Shown here in pieces: positions 1 to 9,720 of a stretch of 23,719 nucleotides of DNA (positions are counted from its first letter, which is position 1; every line of letters starts with the position of its first letter). The stretch spans positions 35,237-58,955 of the forward strand of contig CAJJDP010000179.1 of NCBI GenBank assembly GCA_905182995.1, given 5' to 3'. Source of the DNA: Paramecium octaurelia (taxonomy: Eukaryota > Ciliophora > Oligohymenophorea > Peniculida > Parameciidae). The position numbers and the translations under genes were made by a program. Under the pieces are notes generated by a model. That model was given only the letters and a program-made list of their open reading frames with translations, had not been told where the DNA came from and ran no database searches.

Positions 1-372
1 TATTATGATATTCTTCAAATAATATTTCAGAGAAACTTTCAGTGATGCACTTAAGTTCTACCATTATATCGCCAATGTATTTAATTATATGGTTATAAAG
101 TTAACTTGAACAATAATTTGTTATTTTTAATCATAAATATGAATGATATGTTATTTTAATTTTCAATTGCATGTGGCTGTTGGTAGTTCAATTATTGCAG
201 CAAGGTTTTATGGTGGACATGTTTCATTAGCGCAATTTGTATTGGAGAGTAAGAATAATCCAATTTAAAATGGCAATTATAAATATAATAACTTTAAAAC
301 AATCTTGACTTTTCTTCTTTTATAATTAAAATTGAATTACTATCCTTGAATATTGAGTACAAAGGATCAACA
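1..372. other. A+T-rich stretch without a recognised gene
   Basis: All frames contain TGA stops at short intervals and nothing recognisable was found. It lies directly upstream of the signal-peptide-like start at 373, so it may hold that gene's promoter, but no specific element can be named. Confidence 0.4.
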
Positions 373-564
373 ATGAAAAAGTTTGCTTCCAATAGTTTAA
401 TAATAATATGTTTCATTATCATGATTTTTTCAAAAATTACTGTGCTAATACAAGTATAGCGAGAAATAAGTTAAATTCTTTCCATAATGAGTACAGTTTG
501 TACATTGTTTGCTCGCAGCTACACTTTAAAAGATTGTTCATCAACAAGTGCTCCAGTCAAGTGA
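373..564 (+). pseudogene. N-terminal fragment with signal peptide
   Basis: An ATG at 373 opens a 63-residue frame that ends at TGA 562-564. The protein begins MKKFASNS and runs into a hydrophobic core (LIIICFIIMIF, residues 9-19), the pattern of a secretory signal peptide. The remainder is polar and has three cysteines. With the ciliate code a TAG and a TAA are read as Gln. Frames after the stop that look coding are shifted (for example the frame containing NNDAAYLTFDSRT near 640-690), so this is more likely the 5' end of a broken longer gene than a complete 63-residue protein. A short secreted protein is the alternative. Confidence 0.4.
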
Positions 565-1683
565 GGTCTAGAAATTCTAAAAATATGACAGACATTGTGA
601 TTTGATTCAGAATGACTGTCATCATTCTCAATACTTCGCAATAACGATGCAGCTTATCTTACTTTTGATTCAAGAACTGTACTTTCTAAACACAATGATG
701 ATAAGTAACAGAAAGCATGATCTCCAAAATAGTAGTTGCACCATAAATATATACAGTTTTGCAATAGAAGTTTGATTAAACTTTTATACAAGCATTAAGT
801 CGTCATAATCTATATGATGTGGAAGACTATGTGTTAGGAATAATACAATATGGTATCTTCAGAATTTTTTTGGTTTAATATGAGTATAACAATTCCTAAA
901 GTAACTTTTATTTTATATCAAAATGATAAACAAATGAAAAAAAGTCAGCCAAGTCTAATTTATAATTGTAGTATATTTTTGATGAATGGCAAGTATATGC
1001 ATTTCCAAAAACGCGTAACATAGGTTAACACAGAATGTTTAAGGATCACTTCTTTATGTATCTGGGAATCATAAATAAAGAACTGCATTAGCTATGTGAC
1101 CACAATCAGCGAATAATAGACAAAAAATAATTTCTTTGGGAGAAAGATAAATAAGCACACGCTTATGCATTTTGGGATCGTTGATAGTTGATGGACAACA
1201 TAAATTAAATTCAGGAAAGTTAATAGCATTTATGGTCTAATATCTGTGCATGTATGTCAGAATAGATCAGAAGGTAATTGATATCCAATCATGTTATCAG
1301 CACAATTGGTAGTATTTCCAGACAATACTTACAAGAAGAATTGCATTATTACATGATTTTTTAAGAATTTGTTAGATTTTCACCTTTTTATTCATTATTA
1401 TTGTGTTCATCACAAATTTTGACTACAGTTTTTATAATTTGGAAGTGAAAAAGCATCACAACTGCTTATTTGCTGAAAATTAACTTTACTAATTTTTGAA
1501 AATAATTTTCAAATATTGCTGCATCAGAACACTATGTTAGTCGATATGAATCCTTTTGTTACAAAAGAGAGCTGCAAGTACTATTTTAGACACTCTGAAC
1601 ATATTATCTTGATTGTAGGAAATAATAAAGAAGAAGACAAACTAAGCTATAATGGTAGCAATTATATCTATCAAAAGTTTTGA

Positions 1684-2001
1684 TTGAGTAGAGGATCAAA
1701 TCACAATTTTTTTGAAAGTCATCATCAATAGAATATGTGTATTAATATTAATCCCAATAATTTAGTCATGCTTTTGGAACGATACAAATAAGGATTGGTG
1801 CAAGTTGAACATATTCTATCTGTTGGAACCAACAAAATAACATTTAATGGTTTAAGGCTTAAACTAAATTCAAACAGGAAGTATAGCCAACAGAATTTAG
1901 GGAGAATTATTAAAAAATTTACATAAACATTTAGAATCGATTGTTTATAAAACCGCAAAGTTAGTATTATAAATCAAATGAGACTGTTTTTTTCTCCTTG
2001 A
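1684..2001 (+). pseudogene. Unrecognised plus-strand open fragment
   Basis: Between TGA codons at 1681-1683 and 1999-2001 the frame is open for 105 codons and rich in Asn, Gln, Arg and Lys, including NNLVMLLERYKQGLVQ and SNRKYSQQNLGRIIKK. TAA and TAG codons are read as Gln. A hydrophobic 77-residue frame on the opposite strand (1725-1958) looks like its shadow. I cannot assign a family. It may be a segment of the decayed block that starts at 373, or chance. Confidence 0.25.
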
Positions 2002-2482
2002 CAAATCTATTTATTTGTAGTAAATTTAATGTGATTCATAACAATGTTAATGCTCATTTAATACTCTGCAGAACCTGAATCAATCAAATATTGAGTCGAT
2101 TAATTATGGTTATCTCGAGATTACTACTCATAACTTGCTAATTATCATTGCCTTGATTTTAATTAGACAATTTCAAATAGGTTCTCATGCATCCTTGAAT
2201 CAGGATTGTCTATTTTTAGATCGAAGCAAGTCTTAAGGCAGATTGTGTTATTAATTCTGCTCTTGAAAGGCGCGGATGATGGTACACTTAAAACCAACCC
2301 AGAAAAAGAGGAACAACACTCTGATTAATGAAAGAAATAAATGCAAGTTTCAATATACCTTATGAGTCTTGTAGTTAATCTTCACTCCATCTTATAATTG
2401 ATTTGCTCGTTCTGCACTTACAACCATCAGAATTTTGGAGGAGTCTTAAAAAATATCTAGAAATATTTACATACAATCTGTG

Positions 2483-3546
2483 ATGCAGCAGCAGTCAATG
2501 CTCATAAATTATGCTCAGAGTTAATAAAGATTGGTTAGGTTGCTCAATTCTACTTCTTCTTTTGTCGAGCAATTTGAGCGACTTGATTCCAAGTGTCTTA
2601 TTACATCTTAACATTCTTTACATGATTGGTTCTATTTGCCAAAAACATATTAATTTAAGAAGAATTAGTAAGGCTGTATCAAAGTCGATTAATGCACATC
2701 AAGATATTGATAGCATATTATATAAAGTTAACAATTTGAGTGGCTATTAGAATTCATATACAATTGGGAGAATAGCTTAAGTGAGTGTCTAAACAAGCAT
2801 TTTAATGTAGTAGTAAAGAAGGTAGGCAATGTTCTCATCTGCTTCGCAATAATTTACTTGTAAGCGAGCAATAATAGAATTATAAGCGTGACAGCATACT
2901 AACATTTAATACATAGTTGCACTCCAAAATGCAATTACAACAAGTTTAGATTTATCAAAAGCGTATGCATCTTCTACAATAAATTCTGTAATAAGAATGC
3001 TTATGCACATGTATCCATCCTTAATTATATCAGAAAATGATAAACGTGAGCAGCATGATGTATCGGTCACTGAATATATCTATTTGTAAATGCTTGTGGG
3101 GGTGAGTATCTTATTGATACTTAGAGATCTGGTAGGTAATTTAGACTGATAGGTTAGATTCTAACTTGAAGAAGCAGAACATAGATATAATACAAGCATA
3201 ATAATTGCTTTCCAATTAACCACAAGAGCTGTTTAAGAAGTATTAAGTTTTGCATATTAATTATGGTAATGATAAGAAAATTAATTCGTTGAATATCACT
3301 ATTAGTATTTAATCAATAATCGATTAAGTTGCCAAGGCAATTATATTCTGGAAAAACCAGAAGTAAAGAAGTGCTTCAAACTAACTTTTTAAATAGGTTA
3401 CACTAATTGGAAAAATCAAAACAATATCCAACTATAAATTCAATCCTTTATTAGCATACTTTGCTAACGTCTAGATGATTATCACTAAGTCATGCTTTTT
3501 GGACAGTGATCTTGAAGGCTCGATTATCTTGCATTTCATTTTATGA
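2483..3546 (+). pseudogene. Longest coding-like stretch of the first block
   Basis: One phase stays open from about 2483 to TGA 3147-3149 with a single internal TGA (2889-2891). A second phase (3118 to TGA 3544-3546, 142 codons) overlaps its end. A single frameshift between 3118 and 3149 would link them into roughly 350 codons. Readable pieces are RRISKAVSKSINAHQDI, ITTSLDLSKAYASSTINS and, after the shift, YKFNPLLAYFANVQM. It has the alternating polar and aliphatic texture of an extracellular helical or beta-rich domain, but no family could be named. Two possible short introns (3105-3127, GTGAGT...TAG; 3132-3152, GTAGGT...TAG) lie at the frame change; neither leads into the 142-codon phase, so a broken gene is the simpler reading. 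Confidence 0.35.
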
Positions 3547-3680
3547 GTATTATTAGTAGAAGGACAACTATCATATTAATATCTACAAGCAAGACATTTA
3601 TAGATGCTAAAAAATATTAAAAGTCGTTATAGCACTTGTAATGGTTTGGCACCTTTATTAAAAGTTAGATAATTTGACAG

Positions 3681-5055
3681 TACCCATCGAAAAAAATTCG
3701 AGATCACTTGTTAAAGTAAATATATTTTAGATATTTGCTCACCAGTTTAGGTTAACAGCCACTATATGCAGCAGTTGTGAAAGCATAAACTATGCAGGCG
3801 AGTAAGTAATGCAGCTATTATTACAGGCTGTATTTTTGCAAATTGAGGAATGATATTAAACTTGTCCCCAGTTTCTATTTTATTGAAGAGATTGAAGAGT
3901 AAATTATATGATACAGAACTTACTTATGATGTATCTATAGAGCAGGTTTATTATATAATGTAATCATCAACTATGAAAAACTAATCTTTAATAATTAGGA
4001 CCCATTGAGCACATTCACAACAGTTGCTTTAATAGATACATCCAAATGGTTTTATTAAAACTCTGGCATAATAAGTATCTTTTAATTAAGTAGTCATTAC
4101 GACGTATTATGTAACAGTCTGAGACTTAGATTCAGCAGATTCATAAAATAAAATTGCTTAAGGATGATATCTGAGAAACTTAACCACTTGTATTAGACTT
4201 GATATATTAGGATTACAACTTGACTTGCTCTATGATTTATAGAATTATTAAGCTAGAATAAATAATTTATACTCATTAATAAAAGATTGTGACCAACAGT
4301 ATATGGAAAAACATAATTCTGATAAAGTTCAATTAAAGCGAATATTTGAATGTCTCAAAAAGAAGAATGTTATTATAAGGAAGCCATTGGAAAGGAGAAA
4401 TAATCAGATTAAAATAAACTGAATTTTTGTGAAATATATAAAGAATCTGAAAAATAAATTTGGAATATTTACATCTTATCAAAGAGAATAGAATTTAATT
4501 AAAATCAAAACCTTGACCAAATTCTTTATTACCTACAAGGTGAACGATATAAATTAAATCAAAGGAGAAGATATTTGAAAAATTTGTAAATTAGTAAAAA
4601 TATCAGGTCATCAATTTTTTGTTGGGAGTAGATTGTAATGCTTTACCAAATGAAAATTACTAATAATTTTTCGACACAGATTATTACTCTAAAGAGTATT
4701 CATTATAAAATAAGTTTTACTCTTTTTGTTGATATGAAAGAAAGTTTACAATTTTTTTAGTTTGAACAGCAACTTGTTCAGAATTATTCAGTTTCAAAAA
4801 GAATAATTTTTAAGACTGGTAAATCACATTAAAAGATTCTATAGAATTTGTACTATGATGCACTAATTATTAGAATTTCATAGCTAGGTTAATTAAATTT
4901 ATGTTTGCTATTTTCTTCTTAATTATATTAATCATAAATCCTGTATTCGGTGTGACCATCTTGTGAAGAAAAATAGTAATACAATTCTTTAGGCACTTCT
5001 GTTATTTATTCACATCTATATGTTAGTGATCATTATTCCTTTTAAATCTTTAATA
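3681..5055. repeat. Direct repeat, copy 1 (1375 bp)
   Basis: This segment recurs at 5057-6431 at a constant offset of 1376 positions. Lines compared by eye at the beginning, middle and end match without any indel, and I saw no substitution. It begins tacccatcga and ends tttaaatctttaata, immediately before the single N. Copy 1 continues upstream into the decayed block (373 onward); copy 2 continues downstream into new sequence. That is what an uncollapsed overlap between two contigs looks like. Confidence 0.95.
4350..4955 (+). pseudogene. 201-residue open frame in repeat copy 1
   Basis: An ATG at 4350, directly after an in-frame TGA (4347-4349), opens 201 codons to TGA 4953-4955. The N-terminal half is strongly charged (MSQKEECYYKEAIGKEKQ, then ERYKLNQRRRYLKNLQ). 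Two other phases through the same DNA also read as polar protein (4168-4419, containing KDCDQQYMEKHNSDK; and around 4600-4730, containing CNALPNENYQQFFDTDYY). Frame jumping in a decayed gene therefore explains the region at least as well as a small intact gene. No family was recognised. An identical copy lies at 5726-6331. Confidence 0.25.
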
Positions 5056-5056
5056 N
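5056..5056. other. Single undetermined base at repeat junction
   Basis: The only N in the window sits exactly between the two copies of the 1375-bp repeat. A one-base placeholder at this point suggests that two sequence pieces were joined here. Confidence 0.95.
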
Positions 5057-6431
5057 TACCCATCGAAAAAAATTCGAGATCACTTGTTAAAGTAAATATA
5101 TTTTAGATATTTGCTCACCAGTTTAGGTTAACAGCCACTATATGCAGCAGTTGTGAAAGCATAAACTATGCAGGCGAGTAAGTAATGCAGCTATTATTAC
5201 AGGCTGTATTTTTGCAAATTGAGGAATGATATTAAACTTGTCCCCAGTTTCTATTTTATTGAAGAGATTGAAGAGTAAATTATATGATACAGAACTTACT
5301 TATGATGTATCTATAGAGCAGGTTTATTATATAATGTAATCATCAACTATGAAAAACTAATCTTTAATAATTAGGACCCATTGAGCACATTCACAACAGT
5401 TGCTTTAATAGATACATCCAAATGGTTTTATTAAAACTCTGGCATAATAAGTATCTTTTAATTAAGTAGTCATTACGACGTATTATGTAACAGTCTGAGA
5501 CTTAGATTCAGCAGATTCATAAAATAAAATTGCTTAAGGATGATATCTGAGAAACTTAACCACTTGTATTAGACTTGATATATTAGGATTACAACTTGAC
5601 TTGCTCTATGATTTATAGAATTATTAAGCTAGAATAAATAATTTATACTCATTAATAAAAGATTGTGACCAACAGTATATGGAAAAACATAATTCTGATA
5701 AAGTTCAATTAAAGCGAATATTTGAATGTCTCAAAAAGAAGAATGTTATTATAAGGAAGCCATTGGAAAGGAGAAATAATCAGATTAAAATAAACTGAAT
5801 TTTTGTGAAATATATAAAGAATCTGAAAAATAAATTTGGAATATTTACATCTTATCAAAGAGAATAGAATTTAATTAAAATCAAAACCTTGACCAAATTC
5901 TTTATTACCTACAAGGTGAACGATATAAATTAAATCAAAGGAGAAGATATTTGAAAAATTTGTAAATTAGTAAAAATATCAGGTCATCAATTTTTTGTTG
6001 GGAGTAGATTGTAATGCTTTACCAAATGAAAATTACTAATAATTTTTCGACACAGATTATTACTCTAAAGAGTATTCATTATAAAATAAGTTTTACTCTT
6101 TTTGTTGATATGAAAGAAAGTTTACAATTTTTTTAGTTTGAACAGCAACTTGTTCAGAATTATTCAGTTTCAAAAAGAATAATTTTTAAGACTGGTAAAT
6201 CACATTAAAAGATTCTATAGAATTTGTACTATGATGCACTAATTATTAGAATTTCATAGCTAGGTTAATTAAATTTATGTTTGCTATTTTCTTCTTAATT
6301 ATATTAATCATAAATCCTGTATTCGGTGTGACCATCTTGTGAAGAAAAATAGTAATACAATTCTTTAGGCACTTCTGTTATTTATTCACATCTATATGTT
6401 AGTGATCATTATTCCTTTTAAATCTTTAATA
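5057..6431. repeat. Direct repeat, copy 2 (1375 bp)
   Basis: This is the second copy of 3681-5055, in the same orientation and identical by eye. It therefore repeats all open frames of copy 1 at +1376. Sequence after 6431 continues smoothly (aataaaatgtgac), so this copy is joined naturally to its right flank, while copy 1 is joined naturally to its left flank. Confidence 0.95.
5726..6331 (+). pseudogene. 201-residue open frame in repeat copy 2
   Basis: This is the duplicate of the frame at 4350-4955, with the same ATG, length and TGA. If the repeat is an assembly overlap, only one copy exists in the organism. It is not recognised as any family and may be one phase of a decayed gene. Confidence 0.25.
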
Positions 6432-6521
6432 ATAAAATGTGACAATTTTCTTGGAAGTAGGCAATTGTTAATGTCTGATCATTTTTAATCCTGGTGTAAT
6501 ACAAATGATTGAGCTGTTCAT

Positions 6522-7100
6522 TCATTTTGGGGTGAGATTAGACTATAGATTATTTTCAAAACTTTGACAATTATCAATTATTATAAGTTTTCTTCTGGTA
6601 ATAACACTCACTTGATATATCTATTCTCTTAAATAAAATTCTTACCTTCGTATCTTTTTTTTTAATTTTTTGTCTAATTCAATAAATTCATGCAAAAAAT
6701 TTCAATTTTCATGTTTATTCATCTCTTCCGTTTTGCCTTTCAATTTCTAAGTCTAAGAATTAATTCTCTAAATTTTCTTGATTCATTTTGCAGCTATTGG
6801 GGAGGCATCTTTCAATGAAGTTTTGATGATGTTATATTGATAAAATAACGAATTGATTGCTATTTAATCTCTAACTTTATCACTAGTGTTAATCCTAAAA
6901 TACTGCTAAAATATTTTAATATCAAATAAAATATATTAGAATTAAGATTGCATTCTAATAATTTTATAATTTTGAAATTATTTTTTATTCTAATCTACCT
7001 CTTTTTTCATAGAGTTTTCAAAAGAAGATTTCGGATTGTAATTGGCTCCTTAACCATAAAGATAAAGTTGTTTCAGTTACCTAAAACGTATTTAAATAAA
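6522..7100 (-). pseudogene. Small broken minus-strand gene, unrecognised
   Basis: Read on the minus strand, a polar frame runs from about 7100 to a TGA at 6783-6785 and includes YGQGANYNPKSSFENSMKKE and IIKTSLKDASPIAAK. A shift of one base then continues as MNQENLENQFLDLEIERQN (ATG at 6784-6786). After a further phase change comes FLHEFIELDKKLKKKDTK, and a 25-nt intron candidate (6621-6645) would lead into YQVSVITRRKLIIIDNC and a TGA at 6522-6524. The charged, helical composition is typical of coding sequence. At least two phase changes are needed besides the intron, so it is read as broken. No clear upstream start codon was found and the 5' limit is approximate. I do not recognise the family. 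Confidence 0.35.
6621..6645 (-). other. Candidate 25-nt spliceosomal intron
   Basis: On the minus strand this reads GTAAGAATTT...GAATAG: 25 nt, beginning GTAAG and ending TAG. Paramecium introns are known to be only about 20-35 nt with this form. Removing it joins KKKDTK to a longer downstream frame that stays open to 6524, whereas without removal the frame closes sooner. Short GTA...TAG strings are common in A+T-rich DNA, so this stays a candidate. Confidence 0.4.
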
Positions 7101-7803
7101 GGAAAAATTTATAAATAAACAAAAATTTAGAAATAAGTGTGTTAGAAATTTTTGGATTACTTGATGAAGTTTTAATTTTGAAAAAAGAGATTAAATATGA
7201 ATAAAAAGAAATATTTTAACTTCAAATACTAGAAAAAGAAAACACAATTAATTGATATATTTATATGTAAAAAGTATTCCATATACTTTATTTCATTTAG
7301 GAGAAGTTAAAATTTTTTCTTTAGCAAGTAGGTAATAAATATGATTTCGTTTTAAAAATTTACCTTTTTAGATTTTATTCACAAATATAAGAACTAAAAT
7401 CTAATATTTGTGATAGGTTTACTTTAATTAGGGATAAAGTATGTATGGCAAACCTGTGGATATCCCAGTCGTACTCATTATATAAATATAACCTTATTAA
7501 GCAAATTAATTAGAGTATAGGTAAAATTTAATTGAAAGAAGGAATTATTTTAACAGATGGCTCAGTTACAAATGCAATATCATCTGGGTTGGAGTTCCAT
7601 TTAAATAGGCTGCAATATTTTTTATGGAGTGAAGCTGATATTTTGCATGATAAAAATTAAATTAAAAATAATATAAAATTTATTATCAATTATTGTTTTT
7701 TTGGATTTTGAATAAAAAAATAATATAAATTTAATATGTATTAATAGATAATTCAATTAAGTAATAAGTGAAAATATTATTTATCAGAGAATTATATAAT
7801 AAG
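7101..7803. other. A+T-rich spacer
   Basis: No recognisable protein was seen on either strand. Long A and T runs keep some frames open (for example on the minus strand through 7110-7260), but these translate to low-complexity Phe/Leu/Ile. It separates the minus-strand remnant from the plus-strand gene at 7804, so it may be a divergent promoter region. Confidence 0.4.
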
Positions 7804-8800
7804 ATGGAGAGAAAATAAAATAAAATTGAATAAGAATAAAAGAGTAAAACAACAAAAATCTTAGTAAGTTTGTAATATGAAGTAGAGGTAAAATATGATT
7901 AATATCAATAGGGATCATTCAACAGAATTCATGCATAACTTGATCAACTATTGAATGATGAGTTTAATTTTATCAACATTTTACCATCTTAAGCATCATC
8001 AGATTTGCCAAAACTCAATTCTAATCCTTAACTTAAATTTAAAAATGACGATTTCCCATAATAAGGCATCAAACATGTGATTCAATTAATCAAAATTAAT
8101 AGTCAAGTCCAACAAAAACACAATGAACAAGTAAACTAACCATTTACTAAAAAGTTAATATAATAGAACTCAATTAAATAAAATGAGCCTTGTTAAGCAA
8201 TTCCTAAGCTTATTGAAAAATTCGCTCAAGCACCATAAGCCTAAAATTCACCAAATTTCACATTCAGTTCTTTTCTTAAGTCTCCATCAATTAAAATATC
8301 AGAACAAAAGAATATCCTACAAACCGATTATTTATTTGCTAATCATGACACTAGATTCATCTTAATTGAACCTGGAATCCTGAAGTCTTGTAGTTGAGCC
8401 ATCAAGATTATTTCTTTAACTAGTTGGATTGGCATAGGTAGAGCTGATAAGAGCGTACTTTTATTGAAGAAGTTAAAAGTATTATAAAATTTAAGCGATT
8501 TAACAAATTTGGGACATGGTTCTTATATGATTTCATCAATTTCATACTCCTGGTCTCACTATAAAAAAGAAGACAATGGAGTCTAGAAATCATTCAAATT
8601 CATAATTGGCAATATAATAATTGTGGATGTTATTTTGGAAAATAAAGTAAATCCTTTTATCAAATTTACACAAAAATAAACCGAATGATACTTAAGCTAT
8701 AGTGTGGACCTTTGATACACCAAATAATGATGATATTCATTTCTGCATCAATATGCTTTCTTCTGGAAATAGAGTGGAAATTAGAGATAATTGGGAATGA
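7804..8800 (+). pseudogene. SPRY-like domain protein gene, broken
   Basis: An ATG at 7804 starts a 197-codon frame (MERKQNKIEQEQKSK...) with many Gln residues, a basic N-terminus, QGSFNRIHAQLDQLLND near residue 38, and a polar linker (KSPSIKISEQKNILQ). It stops at TGA 8395-8397. The same phase continues beyond it with SWIGIGRADKSV (about 8422-8457), GHGSYMISSISYSWSH and SFKFIIGNIIIVDVILENK, then a TGA at 8686-8688. A shifted frame carries the expected end, DDIHFCINMLSSGNRVEI, to TGA 8798-8800. Together these match the order of a SPRY-type beta-sandwich (GxGHGSYxIS...WSH...G..I.v.....). SPRY domains bind protein partners and in Paramecium often follow B-box or coiled-coil regions; no zinc-binding cysteines are seen here. 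One nonsense codon plus one frameshift make it a pseudogene unless these are sequence errors. Confidence 0.6.
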
Positions 8801-9238
8801 TTTTATTGTATTCTAAATCGAAATTTATATATTGAATATTAATTCAATTTGTAATAATAAAAATAATATATTCCAATTTTATTGATTGGCTACAAGATTA
8901 AATAGTAGAGAATGGAAACCGAATTTACAGAAGAGAAGTATTGGCATATTTTAATATTTTCCTATTTAGACTTCCATTAATCTAATCTGTAATTAAAACA
9001 ATAAAAAAAGAGTATTCATTTGCTAAATTCCAGAACCTCTTCTATTAAATATATTAATCAAGCCTATTGTTTTTCCCCAAAATTCTCGAAAAACCAAAGA
9101 AGGTATAATTAAATTGAGGAAATATCAATTAATTGAACTTTGATGGTGATAACACTAAAACGATGCTATTTTGAAAACAGAAAACAGACCGAGAAAACTG
9201 AAAGGGGTAAATTATGAAATAAATGAATAGACTATATT
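8801..9238. other. A+T-rich spacer
   Basis: Nothing recognisable was found. It follows the SPRY-like gene and may contain its 3' end. A short local duplication of gaaaacag occurs near 9173-9186. Confidence 0.4.
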
Positions 9239-9337
9239 TGATTCTTATTTGATATACGATCATTAGCAAATATTATGATTCTTAATTGATATAAAATCAA
9301 TAGAAAATATTTTGATTCTTAATTGATATCAAATCAC
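9239..9337. repeat. 37-bp tandem repeat, about 2.7 copies
   Basis: Three units begin with tgattctta/t at 9239, 9276 and 9313, exactly 37 bp apart. Units 1 and 2 differ at a minority of positions; units 2 and 3 agree over their first 17 bases (tgattcttaattgatat). The third fades after about 25 bp. The core contains ttgatat followed by a short A-rich or AT-palindromic part. It ends a few bases before the cysteine-rich block, so it could be a boundary, a promoter element or simple tandem slippage. Confidence 0.8.
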
Positions 9338-9414
9338 AGATGGATGCCCTGCAAATTTTGTAGAAACTTTAATGCTGACCTTAAACTACCAGTAATAATA
9401 GAACTACTTCACAT

Positions 9415-9720
9415 ATGAAGTTTACTGGAAGCACTACAGCTTCTTTCTAATTTAATATTTATTGCACTGGAGGAATCTGCTCAACAGGGAGTGATATACA
9501 ATATTTTTCAAATCTTTACTTAAGTCGTTCAACTTTTTAATCTTGTTATCTATCCACAGAATAGAATGCATGCATCTCTCATAATGTAAACTATTATACT
9601 TGCACTATGCTTTTTGTACTGCGTTTAGTATATTGCTGCTTCATATTTAAGGCTGTCTTGCTGGAGCACAAAGTGAATTCTTCTTAATTACCCAAATGCT
9701 TAACTAAGATCTGGCCTTGA
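9415..9720 (+). pseudogene. Cys-rich fragment at start of large block
   Basis: An ATG at 9415 opens 101 codons to TGA 9718-9720 (FTGSTTASFQFNIYCTGG, then ICSTGSDIQYFSNLYLSRS, SCYLSTEQNACISHN). It has about eight cysteines plus many Ser, Thr and Tyr residues, as in extracellular ciliate proteins. Just upstream, a different phase gives DGCPANFVETLMLTLNYQ (from about 9340), suggesting a frameshift near 9415 in a gene that began earlier. After the first 60 codons the quality drops and another phase (CTAFSILLLHIQGCLAGAQ, about 9616-9672) looks equally plausible. Confidence 0.35.

Larger units (their letters stand above)
373..5055 (+). pseudogene. Decayed large coding region, first block
   Basis: This stretch looks like a large gene broken by frameshifts and TGA codons. 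Polar, protein-like frames follow one another on the plus strand but change phase: 373-564 (signal-peptide start), 1684-2001, 2483-3146 (one internal TGA at 2889), 3118-3546, 4168-4419 and 4350-4955. Between them (565-1683, 2002-2482, 3547-4167) short fragments can be read in changing frames but none is convincing alone. I do not recognise a domain. The secretory start suggests a secreted or membrane protein, and the block could be the N-terminal part of the same kind of giant protein as 9338-19766, or another member of that family. Neutral A+T-rich DNA read with only one stop codon also gives long frames, so the extent of the gene is uncertain. Confidence 0.35.

Noticed and set aside
1725..1958. 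77-codon hydrophobic minus-strand frame
   Set aside because: It overlaps a more polar plus-strand phase (1684-2001) and looks like the antisense shadow of Asn/Lys/Gln-rich sequence.
3105..3127. 23-nt GTGAGT...TAG segment considered as an intron
   Set aside because: Splicing leads into a phase that soon meets TGA, not into the 142-codon frame that follows.
8183..8365. 60-codon plus-strand frame under the standard code
   Set aside because: It is out of phase with the longer code-6 frame of the SPRY-like gene that covers the same bases.
8390..8423. 34-nt GTA...TAG segment considered as an intron removing the in-frame TGA
   Set aside because: Its removal changes the phase and destroys SWIGIGRADK, whereas the unspliced phase keeps it.
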